From positions 62,001 to 126,000 of the forward strand of contig SMDE01000004.1 of the NCBI GenBank assembly GCA_004346725.1: a stretch of 64,000 nt of DNA, read 5' to 3'. Below, in pieces: positions 47,478 through 57,410 of the stretch. This DNA comes from Phytobacter diazotrophicus. Lineage in GTDB: Bacteria > Pseudomonadota > Gammaproteobacteria > Enterobacterales > Enterobacteriaceae. Under the pieces are notes generated by a model. That model worked only from the letters and a program-made list of their open reading frames with translations, did no database searches and was not told where the DNA came from. Made by a program: the position numbers and the translations under genes. Numbering within the stretch: the first letter of the stretch is position 1; every line of letters starts with the position of its first letter.

Positions 47478-48778
47478 AAATTCTTGTTTACGGCATCAAC
47501 TATGCGCCGGAGTTAACCGGTATCGGTAAATACACCGGCGAGATGGTTGAATGGATGGCCCGGCAGGGGCATGACGTGCGTGTCATCACCGCTCCGCCTT
47601 ACTACCCGGAATGGCAGGTGGGTAAGGCGTATTCCGCCTGGCGTTATCGCCGGGAAAGCGGTGCCGCGACCGTCTGGCGCTGTCCTCTGTATGTGCCGAA
47701 ACAGCCTTCGACATTGAAACGCCTGATTCACCTGACCAGCTTCGCCGTGAGCAGCTTTTTCCCGCTGATGGCACAGCGTCGCTGGAAGCCGGATCGCATC
47801 ATCGGCGTGGTACCAACACTGTTTTGCACACCGGGTATGCGCCTGCTGGCAAAACTCACCGGTGCGCGCACGCTGCTGCACATCCAGGATTATGAAGTTG
47901 ACGCCATGCTTGGTTTAGGGATGGCCGGCAAAGGCAAAACCGGCAAAGTGGCGAAACTGGCCGCCGCGTTTGAGCGCAGCGGCCTGCACAACGTTGACAA
48001 TGTGTCCACCATCTCCCGCTCAATGATGAACAAAGCACGGGAAAAAGGGGTGGAGCCAGGGCGGATAATCTTCTTCCCGAACTGGTCAGAAGTGGCCCGC
48101 TTTCGCGACGTTGACGCGCAGGACGTTGCCCAACTGAGACAAGCGCTGGGATTGCCGGAAGATAAAAAAATCATTCTTTACTCCGGCAACATTGGTGAAA
48201 AGCAGGGGCTGGAAAATGTGATTGCGGCGGCGGCTAACCTTCGCGAGCAACCGTGGTTGTTTGTGATTGTGGGTCAGGGTGGCGGCAAAGTCAGACTGGA
48301 AAAACAGGCTCTGCAACAGGGGCTGGATAACGTGAAATTCTTTCCGTTGCAGTCTTACGAGGCGTTGCCTGCGCTGCTCAAGATGGCCGATTGCCATCTG
48401 GTGATTCAAAAACGTGGCGCGGCGGATGCCGTGCTGCCATCGAAACTGACCAATATCCTCGCCGTGGGCGGCAATGCCGTTATCACCGCTGAGGCGTCCA
48501 CCGAATTGGGCCAACTGTGTCTGGCATCGCCGGGCATTGCCGTGTGCGTAGAGCCTGAATCCGTACCGGCGTTAACGGCGGGCATCGAACAGGCACTCTT
48601 GATGCCCAAAACCAACGCGGTGGCACGTGAATATGCCGAACGCACGCTCGAGAAAGAGAGCGTGTTAACCCAGTTTATGACTGATATCTCCCGACGCGAT
48701 CCGGCGGTCAGTGCAGGGCAGGCCGCCCATGCGCAAGACGAACGTCTGAATTACGAAGGGAATGGGGATAAATCATGA
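47474..48778 (+). CDS. wcaI: Colanic acid glycosyltransferase WcaI (GT4) with C-terminal extension
   Basis: A 434-residue GT-B glycosyltransferase, assigned in E. coli to the first fucose transfer onto the lipid-linked glucose. The N-terminal half begins [23 protein letters not shown], and the C-terminal half has [18 protein letters not shown] and [21 protein letters not shown]. Compared with the ~407 residues I recall for E. coli WcaI, this one carries about 27 extra residues after the usual end (FMTDISR), a hydrophilic tail [20 protein letters not shown] and beyond. The tail brings its stop into a 4-base overlap with manC. Confidence 0.93.
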   Translation: MKILVYGINYAPELTGIGKYTGEMVEWMARQGHDVRVITAPPYYPEWQVGKAYSAWRYRRESGAATVWRCPLYVPKQPSTLKRLIHLTSFAVSSFFPLMAQRRWKPDRIIGVVPTLFCTPGMRLLAKLTGARTLLHIQDYEVDAMLGLGMAGKGKTGKVAKLAAAFERSGLHNVDNVSTISRSMMNKAREKGVEPGRIIFFPNWSEVARFRDVDAQDVAQLRQALGLPEDKKIILYSGNIGEKQGLENVIAAAANLREQPWLFVIVGQGGGKVRLEKQALQQGLDNVKFFPLQSYEALPALLKMADCHLVIQKRGAADAVLPSKLTNILAVGGNAVITAEASTELGQLCLASPGIAVCVEPESVPALTAGIEQALLMPKTNAVAREYAERTLEKESVLTQFMTDISRRDPAVSAGQAAHAQDERLNYEGNGDKS

Positions 48779-50211
48779 GTCAAACACAACTGTATCCGGT
48801 AGTGATGGCCGGAGGCTCCGGCAGCCGCCTGTGGCCACTGTCCCGTGTCCTGTATCCAAAACAATTTCTCTGCCTGAAAGGCGATTTGACTATGCTGCAG
48901 ACCACCGTCTGCCGTCTGGACGGGGTGGAGTGTGAAAGCCCGGTTGTTATCTGTAATGAACAACACCGCTTTATCGTTGCCGAGCAGTTGCGCCAGCTCA
49001 ACAAGCTGACGGAAAACATCATCCTTGAACCGGCGGGACGTAACACCGCACCGGCGATCGCGCTGGCCGCAATGGCGATCAAACGCCATAACCCGACCTC
49101 TGACCCGCTGATGCTGGTGCTGGCGGCGGATCATGTGATTCAGGATGAAGAAGCGTTCCGCACGTCGGTGCGCCAGGCGCTGGCTTATGCCGAAAGCGGC
49201 AAACTGGTGACCTTTGGCATCGTACCGGACCTGCCGGAAACCGGTTATGGCTACATTCGTCGTGGCGAAGTGACCCCAGGTAAAGGTGAAGGTCTGGCCT
49301 TCGACGTGGCGCAGTTTGTGGAAAAACCGAACCTTGATACGGCGCAGGGTTACGTGGCGAGTGGCGAATATTACTGGAACAGCGGCATGTTCCTGTTCAG
49401 CGCCGGGCGCTATCTGGAAGAGCTGAAAAAATATCGTCCCGATATTTACGAGGCCTGCGAACGCGCAATGAATGTAACGGACCCGGACCTGGACTTTATC
49501 CGTGTTGATGAAGCCGCGTTCCTGGCCTGCCCGGAAGAGTCTATCGACTACGCGGTAATGGAAAAAACCGCCGATGCGGTGGTGGTACCGATGGATGCCG
49601 GCTGGAGCGATGTGGGTTCCTGGTCCTCGTTGTGGGAAATCAGCGCCCATACGCCCGAGGGAAACGTCCATCACGGCGACGTCATCAGTCATGACACGGA
49701 GAACAGCTTCGTCTATGCGGAGTCCGGTCTGGTCACCACCGTCGGCGTGAAAGATCTGGTGGTGGTGCAGACCAAGGACGCCGTGCTGATTGCGGACCGT
49801 AACCATGTGCAGGATGTGAAGAAAGTGGTCGAGCAGATCAAAGCGGATGGCCGCCATGAGCACCACATTCACCGCGAAGTCTACCGTCCCTGGGGGAAAT
49901 ATGACTCCATTGATGCGGGCGATCGCTATCAGGTGAAGCGCATCACTGTGAAACCTGGCGAAGGGCTTTCGGTCCAGATGCATCATCATCGGGCTGAACA
50001 CTGGGTCGTGGTGGCCGGTACGGCGAAAGTCACCATTAATGACGAGATCAAACTGCTGGGTGAGAACGAGTCGGTCTACATTCCGCTCGGCGCACGTCAC
50101 TGTCTTGAGAACCCAGGGAAAATACCGCTCGATTTAATTGAAGTACGGTCCGGTTCATATCTTGAAGAGGACGATATTGTGCGGTTTGAAGATCGCTACG
50201 GGCGCATCTGA
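48775..50211 (+). CDS. manC: Mannose-1-phosphate guanylyltransferase ManC (CpsB)
   Basis: A 478-residue type II enzyme that makes GDP-mannose from mannose-1-phosphate and GTP. The nucleotidyltransferase domain starts [24 protein letters not shown], the mannose site is FVEKPN, and the C-terminal cupin-type isomerase-like domain contains [20 protein letters not shown]. It feeds gmd. A ~130-base spacer with a weak hairpin (gctgtccgac/gtcggatagc, 50214-50268) precedes manB. Confidence 0.96.
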   Translation: MSQTQLYPVVMAGGSGSRLWPLSRVLYPKQFLCLKGDLTMLQTTVCRLDGVECESPVVICNEQHRFIVAEQLRQLNKLTENIILEPAGRNTAPAIALAAMAIKRHNPTSDPLMLVLAADHVIQDEEAFRTSVRQALAYAESGKLVTFGIVPDLPETGYGYIRRGEVTPGKGEGLAFDVAQFVEKPNLDTAQGYVASGEYYWNSGMFLFSAGRYLEELKKYRPDIYEACERAMNVTDPDLDFIRVDEAAFLACPEESIDYAVMEKTADAVVVPMDAGWSDVGSWSSLWEISAHTPEGNVHHGDVISHDTENSFVYAESGLVTTVGVKDLVVVQTKDAVLIADRNHVQDVKKVVEQIKADGRHEHHIHREVYRPWGKYDSIDAGDRYQVKRITVKPGEGLSVQMHHHRAEHWVVVAGTAKVTINDEIKLLGENESVYIPLGARHCLENPGKIPLDLIEVRSGSYLEEDDIVRFEDRYGRI

Positions 50212-50342
50212 CGCTGTCCGACACCTTTCGCGCAGCCGCTGATTTGCCGCAACGCGACGTCGGATAGCTATAACGATTGAATTCTTTTTGATTATTTCTC
50301 CACACCGGAGAGGGCTAACTGTTGCCTGAAAACGAGGTAATG

Positions 50343-51713
50343 ATGGAAAAATTAACCTGTTTTAAAGCCTACGATATTCGCGGCAAGCTGGGTGAAGAGC
50401 TGAATGAAGACATTGCCTGGCGGATTGGCCGAGCCTATGGCGAGTATTTAAAACCGCAAACCATCGTGCTGGGCGGTGATGTCCGTTTAACGAGCGAAAC
50501 ATTAAAGCTGGCGCTGGCCAAAGGGCTACAAGACGCGGGTGTGGATGTTCTGGATATCGGCCTTTCGGGCACCGAAGAGATCTATTTTGCCACCTTCCAT
50601 CTGGGCGTCGATGGTGGGATTGAAGTGACGGCCAGCCATAACCCGATGGACTACAACGGCATGAAGCTGGTCCGTAAAGGTGCCCGTCCAATCAGCGGTG
50701 ATACGGGGCTGCGCGATGTTCAGCGCCTGGCAGAAGCGAATGACTTCCCGCCAGTGAATGCGCAAAAACGCGGCAGCTATCGGCAAATCAACCTGCGTGA
50801 CGCCTATATTGATCACCTGCTCAGCTATGTCGACCTGGCGAATTTCAAACCGTTAAAACTGGTGATCAATTCCGGTAACGGGGCGGCAGGGCCGGTCATT
50901 GATGCCCTGGAACAGCGCTTTAAGGCGAACAATGTTCCCGTCACCTTTATCAAGGTGCACAACACCCCCGATGGCAACTTCCCGAACGGTATCCCGAACC
51001 CACTACTGCCGGAATGCCGTGACGATACCCGAAACGCGGTTATTGAACATCATGCGGATTTAGGTATCGCGTTCGACGGCGATTTTGACCGCTGCTTCTT
51101 CTTTGACGGTAACGGCCAGTTTATCGAGGGCTATTACATCGTCGGTCTGCTGGCGCAGGCATTCCTGGAGAAAAACCCCGGCGCGAAGATCATCCACGAC
51201 CCACGCCTTTCCTGGAACACGGTGGACGTTGTCACAGCGGCAGGCGGTAAGCCGGTGATGTCGAAAACCGGGCATGCGTTTATTAAAGAGCGGATGCGTG
51301 AAGAGGATGCGATCTACGGCGGTGAGATGAGCGCGCATCACTATTTCCGTGATTTTGCCTATTGCGATAGCGGCATGATCCCATGGCTTTTGGTGACGGA
51401 GCTGCTGTGTCTCAAGGGCAAAACGCTGGAAGCGCTGGTACGCGATCGCATGGCGGCTTTCCCGGCCAGCGGCGAGATCAACTTAAAGCTGGACCAGGCC
51501 GCGCCGGCAATCGCCCGCGTCGAAACACATTTCAGCGGTTCTGCGCTTAGCGTTGACCGTACCGATGGCATCAGCATGTCCTTCCCGGACTGGCGCTTTA
51601 ATTTGCGCTCGTCCAATACCGAGCCGGTTGTGCGTCTGAACGTGGAATCGCGCAGCGACACCGCGCTGATGGAGGCGCGAACACAGGACATTCTGGCGTT
51701 GTTGAAACAGTAA
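50343..51713 (+). CDS. manB: Phosphomannomutase ManB (CpsG)
   Basis: A 456-residue alpha-D-phosphohexomutase that converts mannose-6-phosphate to mannose-1-phosphate. The catalytic phosphoserine loop is [15 protein letters not shown] (~95-105), the Mg site [12 protein letters not shown], the sugar-binding loop [10 protein letters not shown], and the phosphate-binding loop [14 protein letters not shown]. The ATG at 50343 has GAGG five bases upstream and gives the E. coli length. It is followed by the second copy of the palindromic repeat. Confidence 0.96.
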   Translation: MEKLTCFKAYDIRGKLGEELNEDIAWRIGRAYGEYLKPQTIVLGGDVRLTSETLKLALAKGLQDAGVDVLDIGLSGTEEIYFATFHLGVDGGIEVTASHNPMDYNGMKLVRKGARPISGDTGLRDVQRLAEANDFPPVNAQKRGSYRQINLRDAYIDHLLSYVDLANFKPLKLVINSGNGAAGPVIDALEQRFKANNVPVTFIKVHNTPDGNFPNGIPNPLLPECRDDTRNAVIEHHADLGIAFDGDFDRCFFFDGNGQFIEGYYIVGLLAQAFLEKNPGAKIIHDPRLSWNTVDVVTAAGGKPVMSKTGHAFIKERMREEDAIYGGEMSAHHYFRDFAYCDSGMIPWLLVTELLCLKGKTLEALVRDRMAAFPASGEINLKLDQAAPAIARVETHFSGSALSVDRTDGISMSFPDWRFNLRSSNTEPVVRLNVESRSDTALMEARTQDILALLKQ

Positions 51714-51721
51714 TCTCTGTT

Positions 51722-51774
51722 TTCCCCTCACTCTAACCCTTTTCTGCGAGAGGAGAGGGCTGGGGTGGGGGGAA
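51722..51774. repeat. Palindromic repeat between manB and wcaJ
   Basis: The second copy of the repeat family seen after wzc: ttcccctcactctaaccc ... gagagggctggggtgggg ggaa. It forms an imperfect double stem with a longer inner loop (cttttctgcgagagg). Confidence 0.7.
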
Positions 51775-51794
51775 ACAAATGAATAGGTACAACG

Positions 51795-53189
51795 ATGACA
51801 AATCTAAAAAAGCGCGACCGGGCCAAAACGAATGCATCGTTAATCTCAATCGTGCAGCGATTCTCAGACATCACCATCATGTTCGGTGGGCTGTACATTG
51901 TCTGTAGGTTCAATACGTTGCCATTCTTTTATCAGCACCTGCTGATGGCCCTCATTACCCTCGTAGTGTTCCAGATGATTGGCGGCATGACTGATTTTTA
52001 TCGTTCATGGCGTGGTGTGCGGTTTATGACCGAGCTGGTTTTATTGCTGCAAAACTGGACCCTCAGTTTTGTCTTTAGCGCCGGTCTGGTGGCTTTTCGC
52101 AGCGAACTTAACAATACCTTTGCCCTCTATTTTGCCTGGTATTTGCTCAGCAGTTCAGGGCTGATTATCTGCCGTGGTGTGATCCGTTTTGCCGCCGGTT
52201 GGCTGCGTAATCATGGTTATAACACCCGTCGCGTTGCGGTGGCGGGCGACCTTCCCGCCGGGCAGGAACTGCTGGAGAGTTTTCGTAATGAACCCTGGCT
52301 GGGTTTTGAAGTGATCGGTGTCTATCACGACGCGAAACCGGGTGGTGTGAGCAGTGACTGGGTGGGCAATTATGACCAACTACTTGACGACGCTCGCGCC
52401 GGGAAAATCCACAACGTCTACATCGCCATGTCAATGAACGACGCTCAGTGCATCAAACATCTGGTGCGGCAACTGGCAGACACCACCTGCTCGGTGATCC
52501 TGATACCCGATGTTTTCACCTTCAACATTCTGCATTCGCGGATTGAAGAGGTAAATGGCGTGCCGGTGGTGCCGCTGTATGACACGCCGCTTTCGGGCGT
52601 CAACCGCATTCTCAAACGCCTCGAAGACATTGTGCTGGCGTCTCTCATCCTGATGCTGATCTCACCGGTTCTGTTGGGGATCTCGCTGGCGGTGAAATTG
52701 ACCTCCCCGGGCCCGGTTATCTTCCGCCAGACCCGTTACGGTATGGACGGTAAGCCCATCAAAGTGTGGAAATTCCGCTCCATGAAAGTTATGGAGAACG
52801 ACAAAGTCGTAACCCAGGCCACGCAAAACGATCCGCGCGTGACCAAAGTTGGCAGCTTCCTGCGCCGGACGTCCCTGGATGAGCTACCGCAGTTTATCAA
52901 TGTGCTGACGGGCGGGATGTCTATCGTCGGTCCGCGCCCTCATGCGGTGGCGCATAACGAGCAGTACCGTCAGCTCATTGAAGGCTACATGCTGCGTCAT
53001 AAAGTGAAACCGGGTATTACCGGCTGGGCGCAGATTAATGGCTGGCGCGGCGAGACGGATACGCTGGAAAAAATGGAAAAACGCGTTGAGTTCGACCTTG
53101 AGTACATCCGTGAATGGAGTCTTTGGTTCGATATCAAAATCGTTTTTCTGACCATCTTTAAAGGGTTTGTGAATAAAGCGGCGTATTAG
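51795..53189 (+). CDS. wcaJ: Undecaprenyl-phosphate glucose phosphotransferase WcaJ
   Basis: A 464-residue polyprenyl-phosphate hexose-1-phosphate transferase that starts the colanic repeat by moving glucose-1-phosphate from UDP-glucose to undecaprenyl phosphate. N-terminal hydrophobic helices (up to ~150), a cytosolic Rossmann-like CoA-binding-type region (NTRRVAVAGDLPAG), the re-entrant helix (VLASLILMLISPVLLGISLA) and the catalytic domain with KVWKFRSMK, RRTSLDELPQ and GPRPHAVAHNEQYR are present. The end, FKGFVNKAAY, matches the family. Confidence 0.95.
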   Translation: MTNLKKRDRAKTNASLISIVQRFSDITIMFGGLYIVCRFNTLPFFYQHLLMALITLVVFQMIGGMTDFYRSWRGVRFMTELVLLLQNWTLSFVFSAGLVAFRSELNNTFALYFAWYLLSSSGLIICRGVIRFAAGWLRNHGYNTRRVAVAGDLPAGQELLESFRNEPWLGFEVIGVYHDAKPGGVSSDWVGNYDQLLDDARAGKIHNVYIAMSMNDAQCIKHLVRQLADTTCSVILIPDVFTFNILHSRIEEVNGVPVVPLYDTPLSGVNRILKRLEDIVLASLILMLISPVLLGISLAVKLTSPGPVIFRQTRYGMDGKPIKVWKFRSMKVMENDKVVTQATQNDPRVTKVGSFLRRTSLDELPQFINVLTGGMSIVGPRPHAVAHNEQYRQLIEGYMLRHKVKPGITGWAQINGWRGETDTLEKMEKRVEFDLEYIREWSLWFDIKIVFLTIFKGFVNKAAY

Positions 53190-53197
53190 GAACTTGT

Positions 53198-53325
53198 CCC
53201 ATAAGGCTATTTTGCTGGTCATTTTGAACCTGGGCAGTGCTCAAAATCCTCACGTACTTCGTGTACGTTCCGGTTTTTCCGCGCTGTCCGTGTTCAAACT
53301 GCCTGCGCCAATAACGCCTTATGGG
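53198..53325. repeat. Large imperfect palindrome between wcaJ and wzxC
   Basis: A ~128-base element bounded by cccataaggc (53198-53207) and gccttatggg (53316-53325), centred on the perfect hairpin cgtac-ttcgt-gtacg. The two ~60-base arms are complementary along most of their length with small bulges. It fills the wcaJ-wzxC spacer up to the wzxC ribosome site. It contains no ORF and is distinct from the REP and ccctcaccc families. It resembles enterobacterial intergenic mobile palindromes (MITE-like), but I cannot name it. Confidence 0.75.
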
Positions 53326-53348
53326 CCATGTTCAAAGGAAAAAAAATC

Positions 53349-54827
53349 ATGAGCTTACGTGAAAAAACCATCAGCGGGGCGAAATGGTCGGCCATGGCAA
53401 CGTTGACCATTATCGGGCTTGGGCTGGTACAGATGACCGTACTGGCGCGCATTATCGATAACCACCAGTTTGGCCTGCTCACTGTCTCGCTGGTGATTAT
53501 CGCGCTCGCCGATACGCTATCGGATTTTGGTATTGCCAACTCCATCATTCAGCGTAAGGAGATAAGTCATCTCGAACTCACCACCCTGTACTGGCTGAAT
53601 GTCGGGCTGGGGCTGGTGGTCTGTGTGGCTATCTTTTTACTCAGCGATCTGATTGCCGGGTTGCTGCATAACCCGGATCTGGCGCCGCTGATAAAAACCC
53701 TGTCGCTGGCCTTTGTGCTGATTCCGCATGGTCAGCAGTTCCGGGCGCTGATGCAAAAGGAGCTGGAGTTTAACAAGATCGGCAGCATAGAAACCGTCTC
53801 GGTGCTGGCTGGTTTTACCTTTACGGTGGTCAGCGCCTTTTTCTGGCCACTGGCAATGACCGCCATCCTCGGCTATCTGGTTAACAGCGCCGTGCGTACG
53901 CTGCTGTTCGGCTGGTTTGGCCGCAAGATTTACCGTCCTGGTCTGCATTTTTCGCTGCGTTCGGTCAGTTCTAACCTCAAGTTTGGCGCGTGGCTTACGG
54001 CGGACAGCGTCATTAACTACCTGAACACCAACCTCTCTACGCTGGTACTGGCGCGCATCCTTGGGGCCAGCGTCGCGGGCGGTTACAACCTGGCCTATAA
54101 CGTGGCCGTCGTTCCACCAATGAAACTCAACCCCATCATTACGCGCGTCCTGTTCCCGGCTTTCGCCAAAATTCAGGATGACACGGAAAAGCTGCGGCTT
54201 AATTTTTACAAGCTGTTGTCGGTGGTAGGGATCATTAACTTTCCGATCCTGCTTGGGCTGCTGGTGGTGTCGAATAATTTCGTGCCGCTGGTGTTCGGCG
54301 AGAAGTGGAGCAGCATCATTCCTGTCCTGCAATTGTTATGCATTGTGGGGCTGCTGCGTGCGGTCGGCAATCCGATTGGGTCGTTGTTAATGGCCAAAGC
54401 CCGCGTGGATATCAGCTTTAAATTCAATGTCTTCAAAACCTTTTTGTTTATTCCCGCCATCATTATTGGCGGCCACCTGGCAGGCGCCATTGGCGTCACG
54501 CTGGGCTTTCTGCTGGTGCAGATTATTAACACCGTCCTGAGCTATTTCGTGATGATCAAACCTGTTCTGGGATCCAGCTATCGCCAGTACATCCTGAGTC
54601 TGTGGCTGCCGTTCTATCTGTCGCTGCCAACGCTGGTGGTGAGTTATGGGCTGGGGCTGTCACTCGCCGGGCGTCTGCCTGTGTCGGCATTGCTTGCCGT
54701 TCAGGTGATGGCGGGCGCGCTGGCATTCGCGGCGATGATTGTGCTGTCACGCAATGCGCTGGTGGTGGAGATGAAGCGCCAGTTTTGCCGCAACGAAAAG
54801 ATGAAAACGCTATTGCGTGCCGGTTGA
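53349..54827 (+). CDS. wzxC: Colanic acid repeat-unit flippase WzxC
   Basis: A 492-residue polytopic MOP-superfamily flippase with 12-14 hydrophobic segments that moves the lipid-linked repeat to the periplasm. It begins MSLREKTISGAKWSAMATLTI, equal to the E. coli start and length. An in-frame ATG at 53328 seven codons earlier abuts the palindrome and is less likely; AAAGGAAAAAAA lies just before 53349. Confidence 0.95.
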   Translation: MSLREKTISGAKWSAMATLTIIGLGLVQMTVLARIIDNHQFGLLTVSLVIIALADTLSDFGIANSIIQRKEISHLELTTLYWLNVGLGLVVCVAIFLLSDLIAGLLHNPDLAPLIKTLSLAFVLIPHGQQFRALMQKELEFNKIGSIETVSVLAGFTFTVVSAFFWPLAMTAILGYLVNSAVRTLLFGWFGRKIYRPGLHFSLRSVSSNLKFGAWLTADSVINYLNTNLSTLVLARILGASVAGGYNLAYNVAVVPPMKLNPIITRVLFPAFAKIQDDTEKLRLNFYKLLSVVGIINFPILLGLLVVSNNFVPLVFGEKWSSIIPVLQLLCIVGLLRAVGNPIGSLLMAKARVDISFKFNVFKTFLFIPAIIIGGHLAGAIGVTLGFLLVQIINTVLSYFVMIKPVLGSSYRQYILSLWLPFYLSLPTLVVSYGLGLSLAGRLPVSALLAVQVMAGALAFAAMIVLSRNALVVEMKRQFCRNEKMKTLLRAG

Positions 54828-54834
54828 TATTCAT

Positions 54835-54887
54835 TTCCTCCTCACCCCGGCTCTCTTCCCAAACGGAGAGGGTTGGGGGGAGGGGAA
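54835..54887. repeat. Palindromic repeat between wzxC and wcaK
   Basis: The third copy of the repeat family: ttcctcctcaccccggctct ... ggagagggttggggggaggg gaa. The outer and inner stems are less perfect than in the copy after wzc, suggesting older decay. Confidence 0.65.
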
Positions 54888-54904
54888 TTTTTTAAGAGGT
54901 CATT

Positions 54905-56182
54905 ATGAAATTATTAATTCTTGGCAATCACACCTGCGGCAACCGTGGCGACAGCGCCATTTTGCGCGGGTTGCTGGATGCGATTGCACGCATCGAACCA
55001 CAAGCGGAAGTGGACGTAATGAGCCGCTACCCGGTGAGTTCTTCCTGGCTGTTGAACCGCCCGGTCATGGGTGATCCACTCTACAGCCAGATGAAAGCGC
55101 ACAATACTGCCGCCGGGTTAATGGGGCGGGTGAAAAAGGTCCTGCGCCGTCGCTACCAGCACCAGGTACTGCTTTCTCGGGTGACCGATAGCGGCAAATT
55201 GCGCAACATCGCTATTGCCCAGGGTTTTACCGATTTCGTCCGCCTGCTTGCAGGTTATGACGCGATTATCCAGGTGGGTGGCTCCTTTTTTGTCGATCTT
55301 TACGGCGTTCCGCAGTTCGAACATGCCCTCTGTACGTTTATGGCTAAAAAGCCGTTGTATATGATTGGCCACAGCGTCGGGCCGTTCCAGGATCCGCAGT
55401 TTAATCAACTGGCAAATTATGTCTTTGGTCATTGCGACGCGTTGATCCTACGTGAGAGCGTCAGTCTGAATTTAATGAAGCAGAGTGAAATCACGACCGA
55501 GAAAGTGGAGCAGGGCGTTGATACCGCCTGGCTGGTGGAAGATGATGCGGCGTTTATCCCCAGCTACGCCGTCCGTCACTGGCTGGATGTGGCCGCAAAA
55601 CAGAAAACCGTCGCTATTACGCTACGTGAACTCGCGCCGTTTGATAAGCGACTGGGTACGACCCAGCAAGCCTATGAAAAGGCCTTTGCCGACGTGGTGA
55701 ACCGCATTCTGGATGCAGGCTGGCAGGTGATCGCGCTCTCGACCTGTACCGGTATCGACAGTTACAACAAAGATGACCGGATGGTGGCGCTCAATCTGCG
55801 TCAGCATATTAGCGACCCGTCCCGCTACCACGTGGTCATGGATGAACTTAACGACCTCGAAATGGGTAAAATCCTCGCCGCCTGTGACCTGACGGTGGGT
55901 ACACGCCTGCACTCCGCCATCATCTCGATGAACTTCGGTACGCCGGCTATCGCCATTAACTACGAACACAAATCAGCCGGGATTATGCAGCAGCTCGGTA
56001 TGCCGGAGATGGCGGTGGACATTCGCCACTTGCTGGATGGCTCGCTGGCGGCGATGGCGGCGGACACCCTGGGGCAACTGCCTGCGCTCAATCAACGTCT
56101 GGCCACCGCCGTGGCGGCCGAACGAGAGAAAGGCGCGTTGATGGTGAAATCGGTGCTGGATCGCATTCGGGAGGTGAAATGA
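54905..56182 (+). CDS. wcaK: Colanic acid pyruvyl transferase WcaK
   Basis: A 425-residue member of the polysaccharide pyruvyl transferase family, expected to add the ketal pyruvate to the terminal galactose. It begins KLLILGNHTCGNRGDSAILRG. The family signatures YDAIIQVGGSFFVDLYG, PLYMIGHSVGPFQDP and the C-terminal TVGTRLHSAIISMNFGTPAI are present. It overlaps wcaL by 4 bases. Confidence 0.94.
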   Translation: MKLLILGNHTCGNRGDSAILRGLLDAIARIEPQAEVDVMSRYPVSSSWLLNRPVMGDPLYSQMKAHNTAAGLMGRVKKVLRRRYQHQVLLSRVTDSGKLRNIAIAQGFTDFVRLLAGYDAIIQVGGSFFVDLYGVPQFEHALCTFMAKKPLYMIGHSVGPFQDPQFNQLANYVFGHCDALILRESVSLNLMKQSEITTEKVEQGVDTAWLVEDDAAFIPSYAVRHWLDVAAKQKTVAITLRELAPFDKRLGTTQQAYEKAFADVVNRILDAGWQVIALSTCTGIDSYNKDDRMVALNLRQHISDPSRYHVVMDELNDLEMGKILAACDLTVGTRLHSAIISMNFGTPAIAINYEHKSAGIMQQLGMPEMAVDIRHLLDGSLAAMAADTLGQLPALNQRLATAVAAEREKGALMVKSVLDRIREVK

Positions 56183-57399
56183 AAGTCAGCTTCTTTTTGC
56201 TGAAATTCCCGCTCGCCTCAGAAACCTTTGTTCTGAATCAGATTGTGGCGTTTATCAACATGGGTTATGAGGTGGAGATTGTCGCGCTGCATAAGGGCGA
56301 TCTGCAAAATACCCATAGTGCCTGGACGGAGTACCGTCTGGCGGAAAAAACCCACTGGTTACTGGATGAGCCGGAGGGCAAGCTGGCGAAACTGCGCTAT
56401 CGTGGGCAGGCGATATTACGCGGCGCAGGACGCGCGACCACCTGGAAAGCGCTCAATATGTCGCGCTACGGTGATGAAGCGCGAAATCTGATTCTGGCAG
56501 CCATCTGCGGTCTGACACCGCAGGTTTTTCGCGCCGATGTCTTTATTGCCCATTTTGGCCCGGCAGGGGTTACGGCGGCGAAACTGCGCGAACTGGGCCT
56601 GTTACAAGGCAAGATTGCCACTGTTTTCCACGGCATTGATATTTCGCATCGTGATGTGCTCAGCCACTATACGCCGGAATATCAGCAGCTCTTTCGCCGC
56701 GGCGACCTGATGTTACCTATTAGTGAACTGTGGGCGGACAGGTTACGCAGTATGGGCTGCCCGGAAGAAAAAATTGCCATCTCGCGCATGGGGGTAGATA
56801 TCGCCCGTTTTACCCTGCGCCCGGTGAAAGCCCCCGGAACGCCGCTGCAGATGATCTCTGTTGCGCGGCTGACTGAGAAAAAGGGGCTGCATGTAGGTAT
56901 TGAAGCCTGCCGTTTACTTAAAGAGCGTGGTGTGGCCTTTACCTGGACTATTTTGGGCATTGGCCCGTGGGAGCGGCGCTTGCGCACCCTGATTGAGCAA
57001 TACCAACTGGATGATGTGATCCACATGCCGGGCTTTAAGCCCAGCCATGAGGTCAAAGCGATGCTGGATGAAGCCGATCTCTTTTTATTGCCGTCGGTCA
57101 CCGGTGTGGATGGCGATATGGAAGGGATTCCCGTGGCCCTCATGGAGGCGATGGCCGTAGGTATTCCGGTGGTGTCAACGGTGCACAGTGGCATTCCTGA
57201 ACTGATCAACGCTGGGGAGTCTGGCTGGCTGGTGCCGGAAAATGACGCCCGCACGCTGGCGGACAAGCTCGCCGAGTTCAGTGCAATGCAGCGTCAGGAT
57301 CTGACGCCGGTGATTGCCCGTGCCCGCCAAAAAATCGAAACCGACTTCAACCAGCAACGTATCAATCAGCAACTTGCCACGCTGCTACAGGCGCTCTGA
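56179..57399 (+). CDS. wcaL: Colanic acid glycosyltransferase WcaL (GT4)
   Basis: A 406-residue GT-B glycosyltransferase; in E. coli it is assigned to galactose transfer. It begins [20 protein letters not shown]. The donor-binding half has [21 protein letters not shown], and the GT4 site is [19 protein letters not shown]. The spacing to wcaM is 11 bases. Confidence 0.94.
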   Translation: MKVSFFLLKFPLASETFVLNQIVAFINMGYEVEIVALHKGDLQNTHSAWTEYRLAEKTHWLLDEPEGKLAKLRYRGQAILRGAGRATTWKALNMSRYGDEARNLILAAICGLTPQVFRADVFIAHFGPAGVTAAKLRELGLLQGKIATVFHGIDISHRDVLSHYTPEYQQLFRRGDLMLPISELWADRLRSMGCPEEKIAISRMGVDIARFTLRPVKAPGTPLQMISVARLTEKKGLHVGIEACRLLKERGVAFTWTILGIGPWERRLRTLIEQYQLDDVIHMPGFKPSHEVKAMLDEADLFLLPSVTGVDGDMEGIPVALMEAMAVGIPVVSTVHSGIPELINAGESGWLVPENDARTLADKLAEFSAMQRQDLTPVIARARQKIETDFNQQRINQQLATLLQAL

Positions 57400-57410
57400 A
57401 TCGAGGTCCT

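Noticed and set aside
48751-50100. 449-codon minus-strand frame opposite manC
   Set aside because: Fully covered by intact manC with all catalytic motifs; the translated product shows no recognisable domain.
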